From positions 186,517 to 250,516 of the forward strand of contig NZ_QWBW01000007.1 in assembly GCF_004117855.1 (NCBI RefSeq): DNA of 64,000 nucleotides, in the 5' to 3' direction. Positions 15,671 to 22,786 of the stretch are shown here, one piece after another (positions within the stretch are counted from its first letter, which is position 1; every line of letters begins with the position of its first letter). This stretch comes from Modicisalibacter coralii (GTDB taxonomy: Bacteria > Pseudomonadota > Gammaproteobacteria > Pseudomonadales > Halomonadaceae). The notes under the pieces are model-generated. The model saw nothing but the letters and a program-made list of their open reading frames with translations. It did no database searches and was not told the origin of the DNA. The position numbers were made by a program, and so were the translations under genes.

Positions 15671-16090
15671 ATGCGCTACCCCATCACCATCGAGCCCGAC
15701 ACCGTCGGCTACATGGCAACATCCCGAGACCTGCCCGAATTCACTGCGGCAGGTGAAACCGTGGCCGAGACCCTGGAGAACGCCATCGAGATCCTCGAGA
15801 CCACCGCCGGGATCTACATCGACGAACGGCGCACTGTGCCCGGCCCCAGCAACACGCTCGACGGCGAGCACCTGGTCGCCCTGCCGTTGAGCACCGCACT
15901 CAAGGTGCTGCTGTCCAACGCGATGATCGAGCGTGGCTGGCGCAAAGCGGATCTCGCCCGGGCACTGGGCTCCGCCCCGACGCATATCGACAGGCTGCTG
16001 GACGTCAACCACAAGTCCAAGCTCGCCGCGATCGAGGACGCATTCGCTGCGATGGACCGCCGGGTCGAGGTCGATGTCCATGCCGCGTGA
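15671..16090 (+). CDS. hicB: HicB-family antitoxin
   Basis: From an ATG at 15671 (after AGAGGTG) this encodes 139 residues. The N-terminus, MRYPITIEPDTVGYMATSRD then DLPEF and AGETVAETLENA, is the degenerate RNase H-like HicB domain that binds HicA. Residues about 80-130 form a helix-turn-helix (ALARALG...SAPTHIDRLLDV) for operator binding. It lies 72 bases after hicA, so the toxin-first order is kept. The end is 2 bases from the converging VRR-NUC gene. Confidence 0.92.
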   Translation: MRYPITIEPDTVGYMATSRDLPEFTAAGETVAETLENAIEILETTAGIYIDERRTVPGPSNTLDGEHLVALPLSTALKVLLSNAMIERGWRKADLARALGSAPTHIDRLLDVNHKSKLAAIEDAFAAMDRRVEVDVHAA

Positions 16091-16092
16091 CA

Positions 16093-16614
16093 TCATCGCC
16101 AGGCACTCCCCGCGATGAGTGGGTCCGGCCCGGCGACCACCTCGGTTGCCGGGCGGCTCATGTACTCGGTGATCACCGCCCGCGCCTCGTCGATACCCCG
16201 CGCCAGCGCCGCGCAGTACCCTGCCGCCTCCATCCGCGCCAGCCACTCACGCTGTGACTGAGCCAGGCTCGCTCCGTGGGGCGGCGTCGCCTTCAGCTCA
16301 AGGTACAGGCCGTGATACCCACCGCGTGGCACCGCGATGACCAGATCGCTCACCCCCGACTTCACTCCCTGAGCTTTCAGGTTTGCCGCTTCCTTGCTAT
16401 GGCGTGTCCCGCCATTGGGGACCGCGTAGGTGTTGGCGAAAGCTGGCGCCACCGGCGTACCCCGATGCGCCTCACCCCTGAGCCACAACATCAAGGCCGC
16501 CTGTTCCTGCCCCTCCCAGTTGACCGACTTGCGGCGTGGCTTGCCGTCGGCATTGAGCGAACGCTTGCGGCGTACCGGCTTCGGGCCCGGCTGCCCATGT
16601 GTGCGCCAGCTCAT
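16093..16614 (-). CDS. VRR-NUC domain nuclease
   Basis: The ATG at 16614 gives 173 residues. After a basic N-terminus the VRR-NUC core shows FANTYAVPNGGTRHS, KAQGVKSGVSDLVIAVPRGG and YHGLYLELKA, that is the D...ExK nuclease signature, then QREWLARMEAAGY. Phage VRR-NUC proteins act as structure-specific, Holliday-junction-type nucleases and often replace RusA near the end of the replication operon. It overlaps the next upstream gene by 4 bases. Confidence 0.88.
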   Translation of the reverse strand: MSWRTHGQPGPKPVRRKRSLNADGKPRRKSVNWEGQEQAALMLWLRGEAHRGTPVAPAFANTYAVPNGGTRHSKEAANLKAQGVKSGVSDLVIAVPRGGYHGLYLELKATPPHGASLAQSQREWLARMEAAGYCAALARGIDEARAVITEYMSRPATEVVAGPDPLIAGSAWR

Positions 16615-16871
16615 ACCTCCAGCTCCTCGTTCCGTTCCCACAGCCGAAACCGCTTCACGATCTGATCGAACGCCGCCGCGGCCTCCGGGTCGGTGCTGAT
16701 CCGGCCCAGGGTGTCGACGTCACACTGCTCGCGCAGCCAGCGGGCCGCTGTGCCGGTTGAGTGCGGCCACCGGCTGTCGAGTGAATGGTGGGCGTCCAGG
16801 TACTCGCAGAACCGTGGATCCTCGGCCAGGACGTGCGCCTCCATCTCGATCGGGTGCATTGCCTCGCTCAT
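16611..16871 (-). CDS. Small phage protein, paralogue of next gene
   Basis: This encodes 86 residues (MSEAMHPIEMEAHVLAEDP...). Its C-terminal part (residues about 46-82, ending FDQIVKRFRLWERN) aligns with the C-terminal part of the protein at 16868-17191 (LDRIVSDYQLWERR). The function is unknown. Four-base overlaps on both sides show it belongs to the replication-module operon. Confidence 0.6.
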   Translation of the reverse strand: MSEAMHPIEMEAHVLAEDPRFCEYLDAHHSLDSRWPHSTGTAARWLREQCDVDTLGRISTDPEAAAAFDQIVKRFRLWERNEELEV

Positions 16872-17191
16872 CCGGCCACCCCCTGATCTTCCGGCTGGCG
16901 CTTAGCGAGCTCGCGCCGTTCCCAGAGTTGGTAGTCGGAGACGATGCGGTCGAGCATCGCCCGGGCGTCGGGGTTGTGGTCGATCTCGGCCCGGCTGGTC
17001 ACCCCGCAGGCCTCACGGATGAACTCGGCGACGTCCTCCTCGCTGTGCGTGCCGTCGGGCAGTTGCTCGGTGCTCAGGCCGTGGGCATGCCGCCGACGAT
17101 GGTCGAGGTAGAGACGGAACCGGTCGTTGGTGCCGAGCTTCCAGGCGCGTTGCGACTGCAGGCCGCCCGCGCGGTGGGTGGTCTGGGTCAT
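16868..17191 (-). CDS. Small phage protein, paralogue of previous gene
   Basis: This encodes 107 residues. The second half (REACGVTSRAEIDHNPDA, then LDRIVSDYQLWER) is clearly related to the 86-residue neighbour, so the two arose by tandem duplication. The N-terminal part (FRLYLDHRRRHAHGL) is different. The function is unknown. Confidence 0.6.
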   Translation of the reverse strand: MTQTTHRAGGLQSQRAWKLGTNDRFRLYLDHRRRHAHGLSTEQLPDGTHSEEDVAEFIREACGVTSRAEIDHNPDARAMLDRIVSDYQLWERRELAKRQPEDQGVAG

Positions 17192-17460
17192 TGGCTACCT
17201 CCCGGCAGTGTCCGCGCCTCGACGATCCCGGCGGCGGTGAGTGAGTAGACCGGCTGGCTGACTCCGCCGGCTGGGTGTTCTTCGGTCAGGATCTGCGCCA
17301 GCCCGTCGCGGCGCAGCGTCTCGAGGGCGCGGGTCACCTCGTACCCGGCCACCGCGTACCCGGCATGGCGCAGGTCTAGCGTGATCCGGCTGGGCGTGCC
17401 CGAGGTGCGCAGCAGTGCCAGCAACGTGGCGTTCTGGATGTCGATGGGTTTCATGCTCAT
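17188..17460 (-). CDS. Winged-helix-like small phage protein
   Basis: This encodes 90 residues. LLALLRTSGTPSRITLDLRHAG, then VTRALETLRRDGLAQIL and QPVYSLTAAGIVEARTL, is the pattern of a winged-helix DNA-binding domain filling the whole protein. A regulator role is probable but the target is unknown. It overlaps both neighbours by 4 bases. Confidence 0.55.
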   Translation of the reverse strand: MSMKPIDIQNATLLALLRTSGTPSRITLDLRHAGYAVAGYEVTRALETLRRDGLAQILTEEHPAGGVSQPVYSLTAAGIVEARTLPGGSQ

Positions 17461-17741
17461 GCCGTCTCAGCCTCCCGCGCTTCGGTATTGAGTGACTCCC
17501 CACCGTCAATGCGGAGCAGCATGCTTTCGCAAACGATGTGGCCGAAATCCCATCCCTCAGGAACAGCGCACGGCCCATCAGTGACGCGCCATACTGCTTC
17601 TTCCAGAACGCCAAAGAAGGTTTCGCCGCCGGGCACAATCTCCCCGGCTCCGAAGCGCTCGAGCGCTGTGGTCTGAAATCCGAAAAACTTGGGATGGATG
17701 ATGATGCACAAACACCCCGGCTCAATCGGCTTCATGCTCAT
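17457..17741 (-). CDS. Hypothetical phage protein
   Basis: From ATG at 17741 this encodes 94 residues (MSMKPIEPGCLCIIIHPKFF...), a beta-rich sequence without a recognised domain. Its first residues MSMKPI are shared with the next protein in the operon (MSMKPIDIQ), so the start regions were probably copied. Longer in-frame starts would overlap the upstream gene and are rejected. Confidence 0.5.
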   Translation of the reverse strand: MSMKPIEPGCLCIIIHPKFFGFQTTALERFGAGEIVPGGETFFGVLEEAVWRVTDGPCAVPEGWDFGHIVCESMLLRIDGGESLNTEAREAETA

Positions 17742-18073
17742 CCCTGCCGCACCTCCGCCACGATCCGCGCGGCTTCGGCGCGACCCTTCTCGGTCAGGCG
17801 AAGCGTGGTCCGCGGCGAACTGGAGCCCGGGTCCTTGCGCGTGCCATCGACCTCGACGTAATCGAGATCCAGCAGCTCGGACACGCGGCCGCACACCGAG
17901 CTCAACGACATGCCCGCACGCTCTCCCAGCTGGTGGCGTGTGAGTGACTGGGGCGAGAGCGACAGCGCCAGCAAAATGGTCTGCTGCTGGCGGCCCAGGT
18001 AGCCCTTGCGCAGGTGCGCCAGGTAGGCGCTCAGCGATACCTCGGTGCCAGTGGGTGCTCCGATCGGTTGCAT
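17738..18073 (-). CDS. MarR-like winged-helix phage protein
   Basis: This encodes 111 residues with one winged-helix domain: QQTILLALSLSPQSLTRHQLGERAGMSL, then SSVCGRVSELLDLDYVEVDG and TTLRLTEKGRAEAARIV. It is likely DNA binding. It lies between the P-like gene and the small helical proteins, with coupled stops and starts. Confidence 0.62.
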   Translation of the reverse strand: MQPIGAPTGTEVSLSAYLAHLRKGYLGRQQQTILLALSLSPQSLTRHQLGERAGMSLSSVCGRVSELLDLDYVEVDGTRKDPGSSSPRTTLRLTEKGRAEAARIVAEVRQG

Positions 18074-18075
18074 GG

Positions 18076-18843
18076 TCAGGTCCTCCCCAGTGCGGCGCGC
18101 AGAGCTCGGCGGCCCTGGTCGGCGTTCATGCGAGGCGGTAGGCCGGCGTCCGCCGCGCGCTGTGCGGCCTGCTCGTTGCTGGCGCGCTCGGCCAGCTCGG
18201 CGGCGCTGCGGTTACCGTCGTGCTCGAGCAGATGGCGCGGGGTCAGGTTCTCGCCGGCCATCACGCGATTGATCAATGCCTCGTACTCCCGGGCGAATCG
18301 GCGCTCGAGGCGCTCCACCCGGCTGGGCATGACGTGCTGAATCTCCCACCAGCCCACGGCCTGGCCGGCCAGACGCACGGCCTCGTGGCTCCAGCGCCAG
18401 CCCGACGGGTCATGGGCATGGCTGCTCGCCTCACGCCAGGCCTGTGCCACGGTCGGCAGGCCGAGATCCTCCGGGCGCGGCTCGCACAACCCGGCGAACG
18501 CCAGCGGCTGCGGGGGCCATGCCTCGTCGCCGGTGCGGGCCGCATCGCGGACCTGATCGCGGCAACGCTGGAGGCCCAGTTCAATGGCACGGCGCGGCAG
18601 GTGCGCCAGCTCTGCCAGCCAGGCACCGGTCGCGTCCCAGTCGCCCCACTGGCTGGTGAACTTGTTGCCGAACAGCTGGCTCATGGCGTTGAACAGGTGA
18701 TCCATGTCCGATTCACCGACCTGGGGTGCATTCGCCGTCGAAGACGTCCCCGCCTCCGTCGCCACCTGCTGCGGCTCGGGCTGCGGCGCGGGCTTCTTGG
18801 GCTGATCGATGGCGCGCTGGAGTACGTTGCTGGCGAGTTCCAT
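18076..18843 (-). CDS. Replication protein P-like helicase loader
   Basis: The ATG at 18843 gives 255 residues. After a flexible Pro/Gln-rich N-terminus, the part starting MDHLFNAMSQLFGNKFTSQW is a strong match to the lambda P family, continuing through LPRRAIELGLQRCRD and WPPQPLAFAGLCEP. P proteins bring the host replicative helicase to the O-bound origin. The gene begins inside the O-like gene, overlapping it by 131 bases in another frame, a larger overlap than in lambda. Confidence 0.85.
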   Translation of the reverse strand: MELASNVLQRAIDQPKKPAPQPEPQQVATEAGTSSTANAPQVGESDMDHLFNAMSQLFGNKFTSQWGDWDATGAWLAELAHLPRRAIELGLQRCRDQVRDAARTGDEAWPPQPLAFAGLCEPRPEDLGLPTVAQAWREASSHAHDPSGWRWSHEAVRLAGQAVGWWEIQHVMPSRVERLERRFAREYEALINRVMAGENLTPRHLLEHDGNRSAAELAERASNEQAAQRAADAGLPPRMNADQGRRALRAALGRT

Positions 18844-19654
18844 GGCGGGCACCTCCGGTGGCTTGTTGAGATTGGGCGGCCTGCTGGCGCGCGTCGTTGC
18901 GGATCCAGTCGACGAGCTTCGACGTCCACGCCATCGCGCCGTGGCGCCGGCTTGGGTTGTCGGCGTGGTGGGCGGTGAACTTGGCGAGCTGGTGCGGGGC
19001 CGGCCGGGTGTCGGCAGGCAGGCCGGCACGCTGGCACGCCGCGGCCAGGTGCTCAGGGTCGGGTTGCCAGTCCAGGGTCATCGCGAACTGGTGAGCGCCA
19101 GCGGTCAGCGGCTGGCCGTCGTCACCCTGTTGGGCGGCTCGAGCGAACACGTCGCCCGCGCCAGAGAGAGAGTTGTGGTTGGTTAAGGACGTTTCGGGTG
19201 CAGCTCCTGCACCCCGTGGCGTCGTCATTTGCACCCCGTTCCCGTCACGGGGTGCATTTGGCGCACCCCGCTGATCTGAACGGGGTGCATTTCCTGCACC
19301 CGGTGATTCCGGCATGTCCGGGGTCTGCTCATCCCCCAGATCGACCTCCTCGAGGCCAACGCCCAGGGCCAGGTCGTACACCACCGGACGTCGGTCAGCG
19401 CGATCGATGATTGCCGCCGCCACCTTCTGGTTACCGCGACGAATCAGGCCCTGCTCCTGCAGCAGCTTGAGCTTGGCGATCACCGTGCGCCGGCCAAGAC
19501 CGGTGTAGCGGCACAGCAGGTCGACGCTGGGGAACGCGTGGCGCCCCTCGTGGTTGGCATGGTTGGCCAGGCCGAACAGCACAGCGCGGGCACCGGGATC
19601 GGTCACCGCCTGCTGCTGGAGCGCCCAGCTGGTGGCTTCAACGCTCATAGCCAT
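18713..19654 (-). CDS. Replication initiator, O-like with HTH and DnaT-like domains
   Basis: This encodes 313 residues. Residues 1-95 form a helix-turn-helix domain (HAFPSVDLLCRYTGLGRRTVIAKLKLLQEQGLIR, shortened). Residues about 105-150 are a low-complexity linker coded by the iteron cluster. Residues about 185-255 form a DnaT-like domain (MTLDWQPDPEHLAAACQRAG, then AWTSKLVDWIRND). The product binds the iterons and starts phage replication with the P-like protein. The start may be 19654 or 19648. Confidence 0.82.
   Translation of the reverse strand: MAMSVEATSWALQQQAVTDPGARAVLFGLANHANHEGRHAFPSVDLLCRYTGLGRRTVIAKLKLLQEQGLIRRGNQKVAAAIIDRADRRPVVYDLALGVGLEEVDLGDEQTPDMPESPGAGNAPRSDQRGAPNAPRDGNGVQMTTPRGAGAAPETSLTNHNSLSGAGDVFARAAQQGDDGQPLTAGAHQFAMTLDWQPDPEHLAAACQRAGLPADTRPAPHQLAKFTAHHADNPSRRHGAMAWTSKLVDWIRNDARQQAAQSQQATGGARHGTRQQRTPARHRSAQEARAAARAAAGGDGGGDVFDGECTPGR
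19195..19302 (-). other. Probable phage replication origin: iterons inside the O gene
   Basis: Seven copies of CGGGGTGCA or close variants lie in 108 bp, at 19196-19202(+), 19208-19216(-), 19230-19238(-), 19248-19256(+), 19262-19270(-, variant), 19281-19289(+) and 19295-19302(-). Two pairs form the same palindrome (GGGTGCA-N5-TGCACCC). Lambda ori has this layout: O-binding iterons in the linker part of the O gene. No strongly AT-rich block is adjacent, which is unlike lambda. Confidence 0.72.
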
Positions 19655-19727
19655 TACCCGTTGAATAGAGGGTCATACCGTTACCCGGTAAAGTGGGAGT
19701 TCTCACGCAACCCACTGGAGCAACGAC

Positions 19728-20186
19728 ATGACCGAAACAGCCTTTCCCGACGGGGTACAAGGATTCAATCAATGCTGGATCAGACTGGGGAAAGAGGAGT
19801 TTGAAAAGCTTGGCCTTAATCCAGAAGGCCATGCCTTCCCGAGAGACCAGCTCCACGAAGCTTTGCTGGCGACATTCAAGCGGTTTGTTATTGAATGCTA
19901 CGCACTCGAACTCAGAGCTAGATATGCGCGCGCATGGCAAAGCCTTGACACTCAACAAGCTCTTATGCTTCGGGCCGTGACAGTTCATCACTGGCAAATC
20001 GACTACGCGCAAAGCCTGACTATCTCTGACCTGGCATTCGCGCTTCATGACGAAATTTGCCATTTCAAACTCCCCGACCCGGCTTTTCGGACTGCATATG
20101 GGAAGCTGATGGACTTTGGCCCTCGCCAGGCTGAAGAGATGTTAGAGCCGCATCGTCCCGATGGGCTAAACCCGCCGAGGGCTTAG
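19728..20186 (+). CDS. Unknown accessory gene opposing the right operon
   Basis: This encodes 152 residues (MTETAFPDGVQGFNQCWIRL...), mostly helical and with no recognised domain. It has lower GC than neighbours and lies on the plus strand, between leftward early genes, overlapping the end of the converging gene by 122 bases. The start follows GGAGC. Its upstream region has TTGAAT and two TTACCCG motifs, one in the near-palindrome TTACCCGGTAA. This looks like a moron expressed in the lysogen. Confidence 0.6.
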   Translation: MTETAFPDGVQGFNQCWIRLGKEEFEKLGLNPEGHAFPRDQLHEALLATFKRFVIECYALELRARYARAWQSLDTQQALMLRAVTVHHWQIDYAQSLTISDLAFALHDEICHFKLPDPAFRTAYGKLMDFGPRQAEEMLEPHRPDGLNPPRA

Positions 20187-20421
20187 TCTTATATCCGGGT
20201 GAGAAAGTCAGCATCGGAGCTGGAAGCGGTCCATTTTGTAGACCGAGGTGTTCCCGAATACTGCGGATTTCGCTGATCACCTCGGCTTCTTCTCCCCGAA
20301 GCTCGCTAGCCAGCAGCTCATGCCAGTCTGCGTCACGACGGGTCTTGTCGAGTCGTCTCAGAGCCGAAGCCAGCTCCAGCTCGATCTCCCACTGCTCAAG
20401 TTCGTTCAGCTTCGTAGCCAT
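20065..20421 (-). CDS. Hypothetical early phage protein
   Basis: The ATG at 20421 gives 118 residues. Residues 1-65 are a charged helical hairpin (ELEQWEIELELASALRRLDK...), and the rest is flexible and polar. Its C-terminal third overlaps the converging plus-strand gene, so the two may interfere with each other. The function is unknown. Confidence 0.5.
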   Translation of the reverse strand: MATKLNELEQWEIELELASALRRLDKTRRDADWHELLASELRGEEAEVISEIRSIREHLGLQNGPLPAPMLTFSPGYKTKPSAGLAHRDDAALTSLQPGEGQSPSASHMQSEKPGRGV

Positions 20422-20422
20422 A

Positions 20423-20620
20423 TCAGGCCCCCCTTCCCACCGATGCGACAGCACGTGCTTTGCGGTTGGCTTTGCTCGAGCTGAGCTGACACCGCCGGCA
20501 CGCCAGCAGCGTGTGTCGCTCATGGGTCACCGGGTCGACGACCGTCATCTCGCCCTCACCGCGCGTGCGGCAGCACATCGGGCACCAGTGTCGGCCGTGG
20601 CCGCGTGTCAGTTGTGTCAT
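20423..20620 (-). CDS. Small zinc-ribbon phage protein
   Basis: The ATG at 20620 gives 65 residues. Two cysteine knuckles (HWCPMCCRTRGEG and LLACRRCQLSSSK) fit a single zinc ribbon, followed by a basic tail. The start overlaps the stop of the 31-residue gene (ATGA). A nucleic-acid or protein-binding role is possible. Confidence 0.65.
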   Translation of the reverse strand: MTQLTRGHGRHWCPMCCRTRGEGEMTVVDPVTHERHTLLACRRCQLSSSKANRKARAVASVGRGA

Positions 20621-20712
20621 CCTGCGTACCTCCCCAAGAATCCGATCCACACCAGCACCGGCAGCGAGGCCGCCAGCGCCAGCGTCAGGCTGATATGCAG
20701 TGCGGTTCTCAT
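20617..20712 (-). CDS. 31-residue single-span membrane peptide
   Basis: An ATG at 20712 overlaps the stop of the upstream gene and its own stop overlaps the next start, so coupling is intact on both sides. The peptide is one membrane helix (LHISLTLALAASLPVLVWIG) with a short basic end. The function is unknown; coupling is the main evidence that it is translated. Confidence 0.6.
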   Translation of the reverse strand: MRTALHISLTLALAASLPVLVWIGFLGRYAG

Positions 20713-20999
20713 GCCGGCACCGCCTTGCCGGTCCCAAGCCGGGCGCCGCGGTGGCGGGCGGCTTCCTCGAGGTGGCCCTGGCAGGTTTTCCGGGCGCGCT
20801 CGACGGCCGCTTCGTCACGCCCGGCTGCCGACTTGGTGATCAGCCAGGACTGCGCGATATGGAACCGCTCGCACAGCTGGTGGTGGCCGACCATGTCGCC
20901 CAGCGTGGCGCGCTTATCGGCCGCCAGCGCCAGCCGGATCGTCTCGGCGATCAGATCGTCGCGCGTCCAGTTCGCGTAATCGGGTGTCGTGTTCTTCAT
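20709..20999 (-). CDS. Hypothetical early phage protein
   Basis: This encodes 96 residues (MKNTTPDYANWTRDDLIAET...), helical and acidic in the first half and basic in the second. It is the gene after cro in the right operon. The position is that of lambda cII, but no helix-turn-helix of the CII type is evident, so the function is left open. Confidence 0.55.
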   Translation of the reverse strand: MKNTTPDYANWTRDDLIAETIRLALAADKRATLGDMVGHHQLCERFHIAQSWLITKSAAGRDEAAVERARKTCQGHLEEAARHRGARLGTGKAVPA

Positions 21000-21032
21000 G
21001 CGGGCGTTCCCCTGTATGGATTTACACGGGGC

Positions 21033-21236
21033 TCAGGCCCGCTGTGCGGTGCGGCGCTTGCCGGTAGGCTGAGGGGTGTCGGCCTTGAGCCTTCCCTCAG
21101 TCATCTTTTCCAACTGGAATTGACGGCCCAGAGGTACCGTCTCCGGCCACAGGCTCACCGCCTGACTAGTGATGCCGAGTGCGGTTGCCACCGCCCCTAC
21201 GGAACCGAAGAAATGGATAACGTCAGCTTTTCTCAT
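21033..21236 (-). CDS. Cro-like repressor
   Basis: The ATG at 21236 gives 67 residues. MRKADVIHFFGSVGAVATAL, followed by GITSQAVSLW, is a YdaS/Cro-type helix-turn-helix, and the protein is little larger than the domain. It is transcribed divergently from the cI gene from the promoter at 21268-21296. It would shut down cI and early promoters on the lytic path. A start at 21269 would lie in the operator region and is rejected. Confidence 0.85.
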   Translation of the reverse strand: MRKADVIHFFGSVGAVATALGITSQAVSLWPETVPLGRQFQLEKMTEGRLKADTPQPTGKRRTAQRA

Positions 21237-21251
21237 GGAATGCCCCGGAAT

Positions 21252-21314
21252 GTAAGTCCGCTTACGCATCTTAGAGAAAGCCTGCTTACTTCACAAGCAT
21301 GTAAGATTGCTTAC
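21252..21314. promoter_or_regulatory. OR-like operators and PR promoter
   Basis: Three 14-bp sites of form GTAAG-N4-CTTAC lie at 21252-21265, 21276-21289 (one mismatch, GAAAG arm) and 21301-21314, spaced 24 and 25 bp. The minus-strand promoter TTGTGA (21296-21291), 17 bases, TAAGAT (21273-21268) drives cro. Repressor binding would cover it. The last site abuts the cI start codon, so cI mRNA is probably leaderless or nearly so, as in lambda PRM. Confidence 0.9.
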
Positions 21315-21989
21315 ATGAGTGATCAATCAACGCGCATAAAGCACCGCCGGAAAGAGCTGAAGCTCACGCAAGAGAAGCTGTCCAAAGCGGTCGGCGTCTC
21401 CCGCGTGGCCATCTCTCAGTGGGAAAGCGACCCGACGATCCAGATCGCAGGCAAGAACCTCACGAAGCTGTGCCAAGCGCTCAAGTGCTCGACCGACTGG
21501 CTTTTGGAGGGCAAGGGAGGTGCGGATATGGGGGTCTCACAGCAGACCGGCACTTACCAAGCAAACAGTAATGTCTCGTCAGGCCCTGCATTGCGGGGTC
21601 TGGCTCCGGAAATTTCATGGGTGCAGGCCGGAGCATGGACCGAGGTCTGTCACGTCGAACTCGATCCCGAGGCGGTCAACTGGTACCCACGACCGCCCGG
21701 CGCCAGTGATCGCACCTTCGTGCTGCGCGTCGTCGGAGAGAGCATGCTGCCCGAATACCCGCCGGGGCGGCTCATATTCGTCGACCCCGAGCGCATCGCC
21801 GACAGCGGCGATGATGTCGTGGCGGTGATGACCGAGACAGGTGAGGCCACGTTCAAACGCTTCATTGAAGAGCCTGGCAGCGGCAAGATGCTCAAGGCCA
21901 TCAATCCCGCATGGCACGAGCCCTACATCCAGATCAACGGCAACTGCCGCGTGGTCGGCGTGGTGGTCGCCGACATGCGGATACGCTGA
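21315..21989 (+). CDS. CI-like phage repressor (LexA/S24 autopeptidase)
   Basis: This encodes 224 residues. Residues 8-62 form an HTH_3 domain (LTQEKLSKAVGVSRVAISQW). Residues 100-220 form an S24 peptidase domain with cleavage bond Ala105-Gly106 (WVQAGAW), nucleophile Ser143 (GESMLP) and Lys181 (ATFKRF). RecA activity would trigger self-cleavage and induction. The start is the ATG at 21315 directly after an operator, without a ribosome site. A far longer in-frame upstream frame crosses cro and is not coding. Confidence 0.93.
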   Translation: MSDQSTRIKHRRKELKLTQEKLSKAVGVSRVAISQWESDPTIQIAGKNLTKLCQALKCSTDWLLEGKGGADMGVSQQTGTYQANSNVSSGPALRGLAPEISWVQAGAWTEVCHVELDPEAVNWYPRPPGASDRTFVLRVVGESMLPEYPPGRLIFVDPERIADSGDDVVAVMTETGEATFKRFIEEPGSGKMLKAINPAWHEPYIQINGNCRVVGVVVADMRIR

Positions 21990-22137
21990 GAGCAACACAT
22001 AACAATACCTAGCCGCACGCGGGGAGGCTGGATGCCTGATCAGGGGATCAAGGAGAGGTTTTTCAGTTTTTACTTACAGAACTCGACTTCAACCTTTGTC
22101 AAAATGGGGTGGCGCAGAAGAAAAAAGGAGCTGAAGC

Positions 22138-22731
22138 ATGGGAAAAATATTAGCGTTAGCGCTTGCGGCGCTAGTCCTCTACGCAGTCTTTGGCGGCGGG
22201 AGAGACGACACTGACGCCGGTTCGTCAGCCGCAGCGACCTCCAAAAAGCCAGAGCCCAAGCATACCCCACCGCCGCTACCACGGTCGCCATGGCATGTTA
22301 GCCAATGGACGTCGGATATGGATGACAGCCCAGCCGTGGCTCTGACGACAAACTCCGAGGAGATCTACACCGGCGCCTACGGTGGCCCCGCCGGTTATGC
22401 CACCCTGCATCTCCGCTGCCTGGAGAATTCGACCAACCTCTACGTCAAGATGAACGGTCACTTCCTCGCCGACTCCGGTGGTTATGGGAGAGTCACCTAC
22501 CGTATCGATGACAATCGTGCGCATACCGTGAGCATGCACGAATCGACCGACAACAAGGCCCTGGGCTTATGGTCTGGCGGACGGGCAATACCTGTCATCC
22601 GCCGATTCTTCGGCCACGACCAGGTAATCATGCGTGTCACGCCATTCAATCAATCGCCGGTTGAGGTGAAATTCCCGATCAAAGGGATCGAGGAAAAGAT
22701 CAAGCCCTTGCGCACAGCCTGCCACTGGTAA
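22138..22731 (+). CDS. VasI-like membrane-anchored protein in rex position
   Basis: This encodes 197 residues: a hydrophobic N-terminal anchor (MGKILALALAALVLYAVFGG), a Pro/Lys linker, then a domain starting WHVSQWTSDMDDSPAVALTT, with LHLRCLENSTNLYVKM, VTYRIDDN and a final RTACHW. The order resembles the VasI family linked with type VI secretion (residues about 50-195, judged from motif pattern). No lipobox Cys is present. The gene follows cI with an AAAAGGAGC ribosome site and ends before a terminator, so it is probably expressed in the lysogen. Lambda keeps exclusion genes here. Confidence 0.65.
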   Translation: MGKILALALAALVLYAVFGGGRDDTDAGSSAAATSKKPEPKHTPPPLPRSPWHVSQWTSDMDDSPAVALTTNSEEIYTGAYGGPAGYATLHLRCLENSTNLYVKMNGHFLADSGGYGRVTYRIDDNRAHTVSMHESTDNKALGLWSGGRAIPVIRRFFGHDQVIMRVTPFNQSPVEVKFPIKGIEEKIKPLRTACHW

Positions 22732-22751
22732 CTCCTCACCTCTGCTGACAG

Positions 22752-22774
22752 CCCGCCCACTGGGCGGGTTTTTT
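22752..22774 (+). terminator. Intrinsic terminator ending the cI operon
   Basis: The perfect 7-bp stem CCCGCCC/GGGCGGG with a 3-base loop is followed by TTTTTT. It separates repressor-operon transcription from the PL promoter that follows. Confidence 0.92.
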
Positions 22775-22786
22775 ACGCCCTGCTGC

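Noticed and set aside
19195-19302. CRISPR-like array
   Set aside because: The repeats are only 7-9 bp, occur in both orientations and lie inside a coding gene. They fit initiator-binding iterons. No CRISPR array or cas gene was seen anywhere in the window.
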